Shown here piece after piece: positions 32,801-41,267 of a stretch of 64,000 nucleotides of DNA. Each line of letters begins with the position of its first letter. Position 1 is the first letter of the stretch. The translations under genes were made by a program, and so were the position numbers. Source of the stretch: Tabrizicola oligotrophica (GTDB lineage: Bacteria > Pseudomonadota > Alphaproteobacteria > Rhodobacterales > Rhodobacteraceae); the NCBI RefSeq assembly GCF_011008935.1, contig NZ_JAAIVJ010000001.1, forward strand, positions 744,001 to 808,000. Direction: 5' to 3'. The notes under the pieces are model-generated. The model had not been told where the DNA came from, ran no database searches, and worked only from the letters and a program-made list of their open reading frames with translations.

Positions 32801-34078
32801 ATGCTGATTGAAGCCACCTCGCAAACAACACTCGGCCCGGTCTATACGCTGACCGGCACCGATGATCTTTTCGTCGGAGCGGATGTGACCATCCGCTGCA
32901 CCTACAACGACCCGGTCAACCACACCGGAGCCGATGCGGTGATCTCGTGGGAGGGCACGCATTCCATCACTGTCGCCGGCACCATCATCGGCGAGGATGA
33001 GGCGATCAACCTCGTTGGCTGCCTGACCGCGCAGACCGTCACCATTCAGGCGACCGGCGTGCTGATTTCGGGCGGCGACGGCATGGTGCAGGACGCCGAT
33101 GGCGTGATCCTCGACGGGCTCGGCTCGCATCTGCGCAATGCCGGCACGATCACCGCCTATGGTTCGGCGGTGTCGGTGATTGCGCCCGAGGGCGGGGTCA
33201 CCTCCATCGTCAATCTCGGCAGCATGACGGGCCGGGTCTCGGGGATCTGGCACAAGTTCGGCAATGGCACGCTGTCTTTCACCAATTCCGGCACCGTCAG
33301 TTCCGACGCCTTTTCCTATCTGGGCAACAGCGGCGTCGACCGGCTGACCAACAGCGGGACGCTGAACGGCGATATCGCCCTTGGCGGCGGCGATGACCTT
33401 TTTGTCGGCAGCACCGGAACGGTGAACGGTCTGATCGACGGCGGTGACGGCGATGACACCTTCCGCCCCGGCAGCCATGCCGAGATCATGGACGGCGGCG
33501 ACGGCATCGACCTGCTGGATTTCACCGCCGCGACAACCGCGGTCACGCTCAACCTGACCACGCCGGCACAGAACAGCGGGGCGCAGGTGGCGGGTGACAG
33601 CTACACGGGTTTTGAAAATGTTCTGGGCGGCGGCTTTTCCGACCGCCTCACCGGCGATGCCGGGGCGAACCGGCTGGAGGGCGCAGGCCGTCTCGACACG
33701 CTGGCCGGGGGCGCGGGCGACGACACGCTGATCGGCGGGCGCGGCGATGACCGCTGCTATGGCGGTCAGGGCGCGGACACCTTCCTGTTCCAGAACCTCA
33801 AGCATCTTGGCGACCGGATCTATGATTTCACCTCGGCGAGCGACGTGATTGCCTTCGAAGGCGAGCAATTCGGCTTTGGCAGCTTTGCCGGCGCGCTGGA
33901 CGAAACCGCCTTCGTGGCCGGTCATGCCGCGCTGGATGCCGATGACCGTTTGCTGTTTGACGCGGCGACCCATCTGCTGTGGTTCGATGCCGATGGCAGC
34001 GGCGCATCCGCCGCGGTGGTGGTCGCCTCGCTCCAGAGCGGCGCCACGCTGACGGCGGCGGATATCCTTATTCTGTAA
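32801..34078 (+). CDS. RTX-type calcium-binding repeat protein
   Basis: A 425-residue acidic protein. The C-terminal part carries GGxGxD nonapeptides: 'IDGGDGDDTFRPGS', 'MDGGDGIDLLDF', 'LAGGAGDDTLIGGRGDDRCYGGQGADTFLF'. These form calcium-binding parallel beta-rolls. The N-terminal half has repeated 'NSGTV/NAGTI' beta-strand units. No Sec signal is seen; RTX proteins normally leave by a type I system using a C-terminal signal, and the end 'SGATLTAADILIL' ends in hydrophobic residues as expected. No transporter genes are adjacent. The start at 32801 begins after an AT-rich promoter region. Confidence 0.85.
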   Translation: MLIEATSQTTLGPVYTLTGTDDLFVGADVTIRCTYNDPVNHTGADAVISWEGTHSITVAGTIIGEDEAINLVGCLTAQTVTIQATGVLISGGDGMVQDADGVILDGLGSHLRNAGTITAYGSAVSVIAPEGGVTSIVNLGSMTGRVSGIWHKFGNGTLSFTNSGTVSSDAFSYLGNSGVDRLTNSGTLNGDIALGGGDDLFVGSTGTVNGLIDGGDGDDTFRPGSHAEIMDGGDGIDLLDFTAATTAVTLNLTTPAQNSGAQVAGDSYTGFENVLGGGFSDRLTGDAGANRLEGAGRLDTLAGGAGDDTLIGGRGDDRCYGGQGADTFLFQNLKHLGDRIYDFTSASDVIAFEGEQFGFGSFAGALDETAFVAGHAALDADDRLLFDAATHLLWFDADGSGASAAVVVASLQSGATLTAADILIL

Positions 34079-34150
34079 GCATCTTTGCGCAGGCTTCACA
34101 GCCCGCCAGCCTTGGCCTAGGCTGGCGCCGCATCAGTTGCGGAGGACAAG

Positions 34151-35440
34151 ATGACCGACAGACCCATGGGCTTTGACACGCTCGCCATTCACGCGGGCGC
34201 CGCCCCTGACCCGGCAACCGGCGCGCGGCAGGTGCCGATCTACCAGACCACCGCCTATGTCTTTCGCGATGCCGACCACGCAGCGAAACTTTTCAACCTG
34301 CAGGAAGTGGGCTGGATCTATTCGCGGCTGACCAACCCCACCGTCTCGGCGCTGGCCAACCGCGTGACCGCGCTGGAAGGCGGCGCGGGGGGGATCGCAT
34401 GCTCGTCCGGCCACGCCGCGCAGATCATGGCGCTGTTCCCGCTGATGGGGCCGGGCAAGAATATCGTTGCGTCCTCAAGGCTTTATGGCGGAACGATCAC
34501 CCAGTTCAGCCAGACCATCAAGCGCTTTGGCTGGTCGGCGAAATTCGTCGACACCGACGATCTTGGCGCGGTATCGAAGGCCGTCGACAAGAACACCCGT
34601 GCGATTTTCTGCGAAACCATCGCCAATCCGGGCGGCTATGTCACCGACATTCCGGCGCTGGCCAAGATCGCCGACCGCAAGGGCATTCCGCTGATCGTCG
34701 ACAACACCACCGCAACGCCGTGGCTGTGCAAGCCGATCGAGATGGGCGCGACGCTGGTGGTGCATTCGGCGACGAAATACCTGACCGGCAATGGCACGGT
34801 GACGGGCGGCATCGTGGTGGATTCGGGCAAGTTCGACTGGTCGCAGAACGACAAGTTCCCCTCGCTTTCCCAACCCGAACCCGCCTATCACGGCCTGACT
34901 TTCCATGCAGCCCTCGGGCCGATGGCCTATACCTTCCACTCCATCGCGGTCGGCCTGCGCGATCTCGGGATGACGATGAACCCGCAGGGCGCGCATTACA
35001 CGCTGATGGGGATCGAAACCCTTGGCCTCCGGATGGAGCGCCATGTCGAGAACGCCCGCAAGGTTGCCGAATGGCTGGAGAAGGACCCGCGGGTGGATTA
35101 CGTCACCTATGCCGGGCTGAAATCCTCGCCCTACCAGAAGCGGGCGAAGAAGATCGTGCCGAAAGGCGCCGGCGCGCTGTTCACCTTCGCGCTGAAGGGT
35201 GGCTATGACGCCTGCGTCAAGCTGATCGACAATGTGAAGCTGTTTTCGCATGTGGCCAATCTGGGCGACACCCGCAGCCTCATCATCCATTCGGCCTCCA
35301 CCACCCACCGGCAATTGTCGGAAGCGCAACAGGTGGCGGCCGGAGCCTCGCCGAATGTGGTGCGGCTGTCGATCGGGATCGAGAACGTCGAGGACATCAT
35401 CGCCGATCTGGATCAGGCGATGACCAAGGCCTTGGCCTGA
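34151..35440 (+). CDS. metY: O-acetylhomoserine sulfhydrylase (aminocarboxypropyltransferase)
   Basis: A 429-residue Cys/Met metabolism PLP enzyme. The PLP lysine is in 'VVHSATKYLTGNG', and 'FDTLAIHAGAAPDPATGARQVPIYQTTAYVF' opens the MetY branch. 'TRSLIIHSASTTHRQLS' and 'VVRLSIGIENVEDIIADLDQA' close it. It makes homocysteine from O-acetylhomoserine and sulfide. The length (MetY about 430) separates it from cystathionine gamma-synthase (about 390). It ends convergently against the SIMPL-domain gene. Confidence 0.92.
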   Translation: MTDRPMGFDTLAIHAGAAPDPATGARQVPIYQTTAYVFRDADHAAKLFNLQEVGWIYSRLTNPTVSALANRVTALEGGAGGIACSSGHAAQIMALFPLMGPGKNIVASSRLYGGTITQFSQTIKRFGWSAKFVDTDDLGAVSKAVDKNTRAIFCETIANPGGYVTDIPALAKIADRKGIPLIVDNTTATPWLCKPIEMGATLVVHSATKYLTGNGTVTGGIVVDSGKFDWSQNDKFPSLSQPEPAYHGLTFHAALGPMAYTFHSIAVGLRDLGMTMNPQGAHYTLMGIETLGLRMERHVENARKVAEWLEKDPRVDYVTYAGLKSSPYQKRAKKIVPKGAGALFTFALKGGYDACVKLIDNVKLFSHVANLGDTRSLIIHSASTTHRQLSEAQQVAAGASPNVVRLSIGIENVEDIIADLDQAMTKALA

Positions 35441-35449
35441 CAGGAAAAA

Positions 35450-35471
35450 GGGCCGCCCTTCGGGGCGGCCC
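35450..35471 (-). terminator. Intrinsic terminator between convergent genes
   Basis: GGGCCGCCC pairs with GGGCGGCCC around TTCG (9 bp). Five A residues at 35445-35449 give a U-tract on minus-strand RNA, so it should end the SIMPL-gene transcript; it may also slow plus-strand transcription from metY. Confidence 0.8.
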
Positions 35472-35493
35472 CTGCTGCCCTCGCCGCACCTCC

Positions 35494-35550
35494 TCGAGCC
35501 CTTCGGGCACTCGTCGGGGTCAGCCTGCGAGGAGTGCCCGACGGGCTCGA
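35494..35550. repeat. Long inverted repeat with 19-base arms
   Basis: TCGAGCCCTTCGGGCACTC (35494-35512) is complementary, with one mismatch, to GAGTGCCCGACGGGCTCGA (35532-35550), leaving a 19-base spacer. It lies 11 bases after the end of the SIMPL gene and next to the GC-rich terminator. The arms themselves contain smaller palindromes. Confidence 0.65.
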
Positions 35551-35560
35551 CGAGAGGCGG

Positions 35561-36247
35561 TTACTCGGCGATCTCGTAGGTCACCGTCACCTGCGCCTGC
35601 AGCGCGATCTGGCCTGCGGCGACCGGCACTGGCGAGGCGGCCTTGGCCTCCATGAACACCGGCATCGGCCCGCCGTAGTTCTGCACCTCGGCAATCGACG
35701 CGATCTTGCCCAGCGTCACCCCTGCGGCTTCGGCATAAAGCGTGGCCTTGGCGGTGGCGTCTCCCATGGCGGCCCGGCGTGCCTCATCCTGCACCGGGCG
35801 CGGCGCCGCCAGCTCAAAAGTGATGCCGTTCAAGGTGTTGGCCCCGTCGGCGATCGAGGCATCCAGCACCGAGCCAAGGTTTGCCAGATCGCGCACCCGC
35901 ACATTCAGCATGTTCATCGCCATGTAATTCGCGATCTGCGGCGCGGCGCCGCTGTCATAGCCGGTCCAGTTCGGATTGAGCGACAGGTTCGCAGTCTGCA
36001 GATCGGTTTCCGCAATGCCCGCGCCCTGCAGCCGCTCGATCACCGCGGCCAGTGCCTTGGAATTCGCCGCCATCGCCTCGGCCGCCGTCGCGCCTTCGGT
36101 GGTCACACCCAGAGAGACGGTCGCCATGTCGGGCGTGGCGGCAATGCTTGCTTCGCCGGTGACGGTGATGGTGGCTTCGGCAAGGGCCGGGGCGGCAAGC
36201 GGCAGGGCAAGAGCGGTGGACAGGGCCAGAATTTGAAATGCGCGCAT
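35561..36247 (-). CDS. SIMPL-domain (DUF541) periplasmic protein
   Basis: A 228-residue protein with a Sec signal ('FQILALSTALALPLAAPALA'). The SIMPL/DUF541 pattern follows: 'ITVTGEASIAATPDMATVSLGVTTEGATAAEAMAANSKALAAVIERLQGAGIAETDLQT' and 'GVTLGKIASIAEV'. Members are periplasmic or outer-membrane-linked proteins, some tied to oxidative stress, with no defined reaction. A good upstream GGAGG is present. Confidence 0.88.
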   Translation of the reverse strand: MRAFQILALSTALALPLAAPALAEATITVTGEASIAATPDMATVSLGVTTEGATAAEAMAANSKALAAVIERLQGAGIAETDLQTANLSLNPNWTGYDSGAAPQIANYMAMNMLNVRVRDLANLGSVLDASIADGANTLNGITFELAAPRPVQDEARRAAMGDATAKATLYAEAAGVTLGKIASIAEVQNYGGPMPVFMEAKAASPVPVAAGQIALQAQVTVTYEIAE

Positions 36248-36515
36248 GAAAAACCTCCATAGGGTTGCACGTCACAGGTGTATCTCTGGAACGCGCGCCG
36301 CAAGGCATTCCTTGGGGGGAATTTCACAAAATCGGCGCCCGGGGCGACGGGGCCGCGATACCCCGACCCGCCGCGCCGCACAGGCGAGCGAAATTGCCGG
36401 CTTTGCCCGAAGTTCCGGCAATTCCTGCCGGCTTTTCTTTCTTTCGGCAAAAAGCTGCTGTAGGAAGGCGCCAAAGCGCTCGCGCGCGTTTTCGCGGGCC
36501 GGTCCCTTATGCTAG

Positions 36516-39509
36516 ATGCGTGGAATGAAACCAGCTTTTGCCCTAGACTTCCGCAACGACGCCATCGCCCTGCTGCACCGCACGACGGGCGGCTGGCATC
36601 TGGTGGGCAGTGTCACTGTTGACGACCCCGACCTGCCCGCGGCCCTTGGTTACCTGCGCTCGACCGCGCTTGGCCTCAGCCCGCGGGGGCTGGCGACCAA
36701 GCTGGTTCTGCCCGATGACCAGATCCTGCTGACCACGGTAGAGGCGCCGGGGCCGGACGAGGCGACGCGCCTTGCCCAGATCCGCAGCGCGCTGGAGGGG
36801 CGGACGCCCTATGCGGTCGCCGATCTGGCCTTTGACTGGGAAGTCGTCGGCGGCGAAGTGCGCGTCGCCGTGATCGCGCGCGACACGCTGGCCGAGGCCG
36901 AGGCCTTTGCCAGTGAACACCGGTTCAACCCGGTCGCCTTTGTCGCCGCGCCCGCCGAAGGGTTCAGCGCCGAACCCTGGTTCGGGCCGACCGCGCAGGC
37001 CGTCGATCTGCTTGCCCCCGGCGAGAGGGTCGAACGCGATGGCGCACAGGTCGAGATCCTTGCCCGCAGCCAGAGCGACGAGGCCGCGAAGCCGGCCGCG
37101 TCCGGGATCCTGGCCGAGCCGGTGGCGGCCGCCGCCGCCGTCGCGCCTGTCGAACCCGGCCGGCCCGATGCCGCCTTTGACGCCTCCGACCATCTACCGG
37201 AACAGGAGCCTCCGAGCGAAGACCCGCCAGAGCCGCCCGCCGCGCCACTGCATGCCCCGAGCTTCGACCTTGCCGATAATGACTCCATCCCTGACGCGAC
37301 CGGCCCGTCGGAGGCATTCCGCGGCGTAACGCAGGCCGGCCCTGCAGCCCCGCTGCCGGCGGATCTGGTTGATGACCTGCCCGAAGACATCGCGGCCCCC
37401 GCCGACGAGACCCCCGCAGACGAGGCCCCGATGGCGCTGGATGTCGAGGACGAGGACACGCCCGCGCCCCCGGTTGCGGCAAAGCCGGCCGTGCCCGATG
37501 ATCTGCCGCCGCTGCCGGGTTTCAGCCCGTCGATGGGCTTTGCCAGCCGTCGCGCCTCGGCCGACCCCGGCCATGGCCACGCCCCGAAACTTGCGGCCCC
37601 TCCGCGGCCAACTGTGGCGCGACCGGCTGCGGCCAAGCCCGCTCCGCAGCCCCCGGCCCCCAAGGCCGAACGTCCGATGGTGGATCGCCCGACGGCGGTC
37701 AACCTGTCGCCCCCCAAGGAAAGCAAGGGCTTGCGGGGGCTTGGGGCCTTCGTGACCGCACCGGGGCTGCCGGGCGGTTCCCGCAGGAAGCAGCAACCGC
37801 CCCCGGTGGTCGCGCCGGACGCGCCCGCAATGCGGCCTGCCGTGGCGCGGCCCGCCATGGCAGGGCCGGCTGTGACGGGGGATGCGGTGGCAGGGCCTGT
37901 TGTGACTGGGCCTGTTGCGACTGGGCCTGTTGCGACTGGGCCGACCGCCGCGCCCGCGCCTGCCGAAGCCCCCGTTTCGCCCCGCACCGCGGCGACGACG
38001 GCCAGACCGCAGACCCTTGAAAAGGGTCTTGGCGCCCGCCGGGTGCCCGTGCGCGGCAAGCCGCGCCATCTCGGGCTGATCCTGACCGCGCTGCTGCTGC
38101 TGGTTCTGGCCGTGATCGCGGCCTGGTCGACCAGCCTCGCCTTCCGCTCGGATGAGGGCGCGGAGGTGCAGGTTTCGGCAGCAGAGCTGCCCCTGCCCGA
38201 GGACGAGATGCTGGCGGATGGCGAAGACCCCGAGGCGCTGGCCGATGGCCCGGCGGCGGTCGACAGCGCCGCCGCGGACACCACCGCCCCCATCCCCGCC
38301 ACGGCCAAAGACGAGATCCCGCCCGGACTTGCCGCCGTTGACCCGGCCCCGGACGGCGAACCGGCGGCCTCGCCCGGGCCGGCAGGCGATGAGATCGTGC
38401 TTGCCGCCAAGGATCAGGCGCCCGCCGCGCCTGCGCCGCTCAGCCCGCCCGAGGCCGTGACCCAGGGCGATCCGCTGCCGCTGGCACAGGCCCCGCCGCC
38501 GCCCTTCGGCACGGTCTACCAGTTCGACACCAAAGGCCTGATCGTCCCGACGCCCGAAGGCATCGTCACGCCCGAGGGCGTTCGCCTTGTTGCCGGCAAG
38601 CCGCCGCTGCTGCCGAAACCGCGCCCCGAAGGGCTGGTGCCAGTCATCACCCCCGACGCAACCGCCCCCCCCGCCGCCGAGACCGCCGAAGGCGCAATCG
38701 AGCCGGTTTTTGCCGATCCGGCGCTTGCCGGGTTCCGGCCGAAGGCCCGCCCCGAGGGTCTCAGCCCGCCCCCGGTGGAACTGAACGAAGACAGCGCCGC
38801 CCCCATCGTCAACGACAACCGCCTCGCCGGCAAGCGCCCGCTGGCGCGCCCCGAGGCGGTTCTCGTTGCCGGTGAAGCCGCCCGCGCCGCCGCCGCCGCT
38901 TCGGCGGCCAGCCTCGCGGCACAGGCCGAAACCGCCGCCGGTCTTGCCCCGGCCAGCCAGCTTGCCATCGCCATCAGCCGTCGCCCCGCCGCGCGCCCCG
39001 AGGATCTGAGCCGCGCGGTCGAAGCCGCCGTCGCCGCCGCCATCCGCGCCCCTGACCCGCAACCCGAGGCCGAGCCGCAGCCCGAACCGGAGCAAAGCGC
39101 CTCGCTGGTGCCGGCCATATCGCCCGAACCGCGACCCGAAATCGAAGAGACCGGCGCGGCGAAGAAAGCCTCGTCGAAATCCGTGCCGCGCGGCAAGGAC
39201 GCAAAGACCGAAGTCGAAGCCGATGACGAACCCGAGGCCGAGGCCGCGGTTCCTTCCGGCACGCAGAATGGCTCGCTTGCCAAGCAGGCGACGTTCAAGA
39301 ATGCCCTTGCGCTGGACAAGACCGCGCTGATCGGCGTCTACGGCACGCCGTCCAACCGCTATGCGATGATCCGCACGTCGGGCGGCCGCTACAAGAAGGT
39401 GACGATCGGCGACAGCATCGACGGCGGGCGGGTGCAGGCGATCACCGCCAGCGAGGTGCGCTATCAGAAGGGCTCTCGGCTGGTGACATTGGCCCTGCCG
39501 AAAGGCTGA
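36516..39509 (+). CDS. Large Ala/Pro-rich single-span protein with PilP-like C-terminal domain
   Basis: A 997-residue protein (988 if it starts at 36525). Residues 1 to about 170 are a folded domain ('FALDFRNDAIALLHRTTGGWHLVGSV', 'LAFDWEVVGGEVRVAVIA'), reminiscent of the actin-like cytoplasmic domain of GspL/PilM proteins. Residues 170-510 are acidic and Pro/Ala-rich. One transmembrane helix lies at about 518-540. The outer part has five RPE-type repeats (near 699, 742, 776, 825 and 871). The last 70 residues ('ALIGVYGTPSNRYAMIRTSGGRYKKVTIGDSIDGG') resemble PilP/GspC periplasmic domains. No pilus or secretion genes are adjacent. Any IF-2-like match would come from low complexity. Confidence 0.75.
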   Translation: MRGMKPAFALDFRNDAIALLHRTTGGWHLVGSVTVDDPDLPAALGYLRSTALGLSPRGLATKLVLPDDQILLTTVEAPGPDEATRLAQIRSALEGRTPYAVADLAFDWEVVGGEVRVAVIARDTLAEAEAFASEHRFNPVAFVAAPAEGFSAEPWFGPTAQAVDLLAPGERVERDGAQVEILARSQSDEAAKPAASGILAEPVAAAAAVAPVEPGRPDAAFDASDHLPEQEPPSEDPPEPPAAPLHAPSFDLADNDSIPDATGPSEAFRGVTQAGPAAPLPADLVDDLPEDIAAPADETPADEAPMALDVEDEDTPAPPVAAKPAVPDDLPPLPGFSPSMGFASRRASADPGHGHAPKLAAPPRPTVARPAAAKPAPQPPAPKAERPMVDRPTAVNLSPPKESKGLRGLGAFVTAPGLPGGSRRKQQPPPVVAPDAPAMRPAVARPAMAGPAVTGDAVAGPVVTGPVATGPVATGPTAAPAPAEAPVSPRTAATTARPQTLEKGLGARRVPVRGKPRHLGLILTALLLLVLAVIAAWSTSLAFRSDEGAEVQVSAAELPLPEDEMLADGEDPEALADGPAAVDSAAADTTAPIPATAKDEIPPGLAAVDPAPDGEPAASPGPAGDEIVLAAKDQAPAAPAPLSPPEAVTQGDPLPLAQAPPPPFGTVYQFDTKGLIVPTPEGIVTPEGVRLVAGKPPLLPKPRPEGLVPVITPDATAPPAAETAEGAIEPVFADPALAGFRPKARPEGLSPPPVELNEDSAAPIVNDNRLAGKRPLARPEAVLVAGEAARAAAAASAASLAAQAETAAGLAPASQLAIAISRRPAARPEDLSRAVEAAVAAAIRAPDPQPEAEPQPEPEQSASLVPAISPEPRPEIEETGAAKKASSKSVPRGKDAKTEVEADDEPEAEAAVPSGTQNGSLAKQATFKNALALDKTALIGVYGTPSNRYAMIRTSGGRYKKVTIGDSIDGGRVQAITASEVRYQKGSRLVTLALPKG
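37893..37940 (+). repeat. In-frame 15-bp tandem repeat
   Basis: GGGCCTGTTGTGACT is followed by two identical copies of GGGCCTGTTGCGACT and a partial unit. They encode GPVVT-GPVAT-GPVAT within the disordered part of the large single-span protein. Confidence 0.8.
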
Positions 39510-39564
39510 AGCGCCCGCCAGCCGGCATCAGCCGAAGAGCGGGCGCCAGCCCGACGAAGCGGCG

Positions 39565-40659
39565 TCAATGCGCCGCGATCACGCCGCGTTCGATCTGGTC
39601 CTGCTCGATCGATTCGAAGAGCGCCTTGAAGTTGCCCTCACCGAACCCGTCATCGCCCTTGCGCTGGATGAATTCGAAGAAGATCGGCCCGATCACGGTT
39701 TTCGAGAAGATCTGCAACAGGATGCGGGTCTCGCCGCCGTCCACCACGCCTTCGCCGTCGATCAGGATGCCGTGCTTGGCCAGCCGGTCGATCGGCTCCT
39801 CATGGCCGACCACCCGGGTTTTCGACAGCTCGTAATAGGTCATCGGCGGTTTGGGCATGAACTTCAGCCCGCGTGCCGCGATTTCGTCGGTGGCGGCATA
39901 GATGTCGTCGCAGCCGACCGCGATGTGCTGGATGCCCTCGCCCTTGTAGCGCTTGAGGTATTCCACGATCTGCCCGGTCTCGCCGCGATCCTCGTTCACC
40001 GGAATGCGGATGCGACCGCAAGGCGAGGTCAGCGCCCGGCTGTAAAGCCCGGTGAACTTGCCTTCGATGTCGAAGAAGCGGATCTGCCTGAAGCCGAAGA
40101 TGCCGCTGTAGAAGTCGAACCAGGTGTCCATGTTGCCCTTGTGGACATTGTGGGTCAGGTGGTCGAGATAGTGGAACCCCACGCCCTTGGGCTTCATCGG
40201 TTGGATGAAGTCAAACTCGGCATAGGGGTGGCGGCCCTCGCCATACTGGTCGACGAAATAGATCAGGCTGCCGCCGATCCCGACAATCGCCGGCACGTCC
40301 AGCACCTTGTCCGCGCCCTGATACTCCGTCGCGCCCTTGGTAGTGGCATGGGCAAGGGCATGGCCGGCATCGACCATCCGCCAGCCCATCGAAGGGGCGC
40401 AGGGCCCGTGCTCGGCGACAAAGCGCGCGGCATGGCTTTCGGGATCGTTGTTCAGGATATAGGTGATGTCGCCCTGCTGCCACAGCTCGATGTCGCGGCT
40501 CTTGTGGCGGGCAGCCAGCTCGAACCCCATGCGACCGAAAAGGTCGCGCAGTTCCTGCGGTTCGGGGTGGGCGAATTCGACGAATTCGAAGCCATCGGTG
40601 CCGGCCGGATTGGCGGCGCCGATGCTGGCTTTCGGTGCGGAATGTGGAAACGGGCCCAT
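39565..40659 (-). CDS. hpd: 4-hydroxyphenylpyruvate dioxygenase
   Basis: A 364-residue two-domain vicinal-oxygen-chelate enzyme. The non-heme iron ligands are H167 in 'LDHLTHNV', H245 in 'GIQHIAVG' and E329 in 'FFEFIQRKG'. 'GDDGFGEGNFKALFESIE' is the conserved C-terminal helix region. It converts 4-hydroxyphenylpyruvate to homogentisate in tyrosine catabolism. The ATG at 40659 has AGGGAGG upstream. It is divergent from an Lrp-type regulator gene with inverted operator-like sites between them. Confidence 0.95.
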   Translation of the reverse strand: MGPFPHSAPKASIGAANPAGTDGFEFVEFAHPEPQELRDLFGRMGFELAARHKSRDIELWQQGDITYILNNDPESHAARFVAEHGPCAPSMGWRMVDAGHALAHATTKGATEYQGADKVLDVPAIVGIGGSLIYFVDQYGEGRHPYAEFDFIQPMKPKGVGFHYLDHLTHNVHKGNMDTWFDFYSGIFGFRQIRFFDIEGKFTGLYSRALTSPCGRIRIPVNEDRGETGQIVEYLKRYKGEGIQHIAVGCDDIYAATDEIAARGLKFMPKPPMTYYELSKTRVVGHEEPIDRLAKHGILIDGEGVVDGGETRILLQIFSKTVIGPIFFEFIQRKGDDGFGEGNFKALFESIEQDQIERGVIAAH

Positions 40660-40703
40660 GGTGAACCTCCCTGTTGCGTTGACCCAAGAATAGCGCAGAT
40701 GTG

Positions 40704-40721
40704 ATGCGGATTTTGCGCGTT
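40704..40721 (+). promoter_or_regulatory. Left arm of inverted operator-like repeat (hpd/lrp)
   Basis: ATGCGGATTTTGCGCGTT is the inverse, with a two-base gap, of AACGCGCGACAAATCCGCAT at 40773-40792. The pair occupies the divergent hpd-lrp promoter region and is the likely binding site of the Lrp-type protein. Confidence 0.6.
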
Positions 40722-40772
40722 CTTGGCTTGAACCAGCGGGCATGACGCGCGATCATCGCATCCAATCCCAAC

Positions 40773-40792
40773 AACGCGCGACAAATCCGCAT
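40773..40792 (-). promoter_or_regulatory. Right arm of inverted operator-like repeat (hpd/lrp)
   Basis: AACGCGCGACAAATCCGCAT mirrors the site at 40704-40721 and overlaps the first two bases of the Lrp-type gene, an arrangement suited to autorepression. Confidence 0.6.
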
Positions 40793-41246
40793 GCTGGACG
40801 CCACTGATTCCCGATTGCTTGCGCTCTTGCAGGCCAATGCCATGCTGACGGCGCAGGATCTGGGCGAGGCCCTGAACCTGTCACCCAGTCAGGCCGCCCG
40901 CCGCCGCCAACGGCTTGAGGCCGAGGGCTATGTCACCGGCTATGCCGCGCGGCTGGATCCGGCCCGCGTCGGGCTGACGGTGCAGGCTTTCGTGCAGGTG
41001 CAGTTCTCGCGCCATGACCCCGAGCCGGCCCGCAGTTTCGCCAGCCTGATCGCCACCCTGCCCGAGGTCATCAGCGCCTGGACCCTGACCGGCGAGGCCG
41101 ATTACCTCTTGCGGGTCTGGTGCGCCGATCTGCCGGGGCTGAACCGGCTGATCCACGACCGCCTTCTGCCCCACCCCGCCGTTGCCCGCGTGCAAAGCCA
41201 GATCGTCATGGATCAGCTGAAAGCCGACGCTCCCCTGCCCATTTGA
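40791..41246 (+). CDS. Lrp/AsnC-family transcriptional regulator
   Basis: A 151-residue Lrp/AsnC protein. The N-terminal helix-turn-helix is 'DSRLLALLQANAMLTAQDLGEALNLSPSQAARRRQRLEAEGYVTGY'. The ligand-binding RAM domain covers about residues 65-140 ('VQAFVQVQFSRHD', 'VISAWTLTGEADYLLRVWCADLPGLNRLI'). Location next to hpd and the shared inverted repeat suggest control of tyrosine catabolism with an aromatic amino acid or keto acid ligand, which is inference. Confidence 0.9.
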   Translation: MLDATDSRLLALLQANAMLTAQDLGEALNLSPSQAARRRQRLEAEGYVTGYAARLDPARVGLTVQAFVQVQFSRHDPEPARSFASLIATLPEVISAWTLTGEADYLLRVWCADLPGLNRLIHDRLLPHPAVARVQSQIVMDQLKADAPLPI

Positions 41247-41267
41247 CTGCTGCCAAGCCGAGTTCCC

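Noticed and set aside
37893-37940. Tandem repeats here and at 58891-58929 as possible CRISPR
   Set aside because: Units are 15 bases, directly adjacent and without spacers; the first is inside a coding region. No cas genes are present.
36516-39509. Translation initiation factor IF-2 identity for the Ala/Pro-rich protein
   Set aside because: No GTPase motifs are present; any similarity would come from the low-complexity linker.
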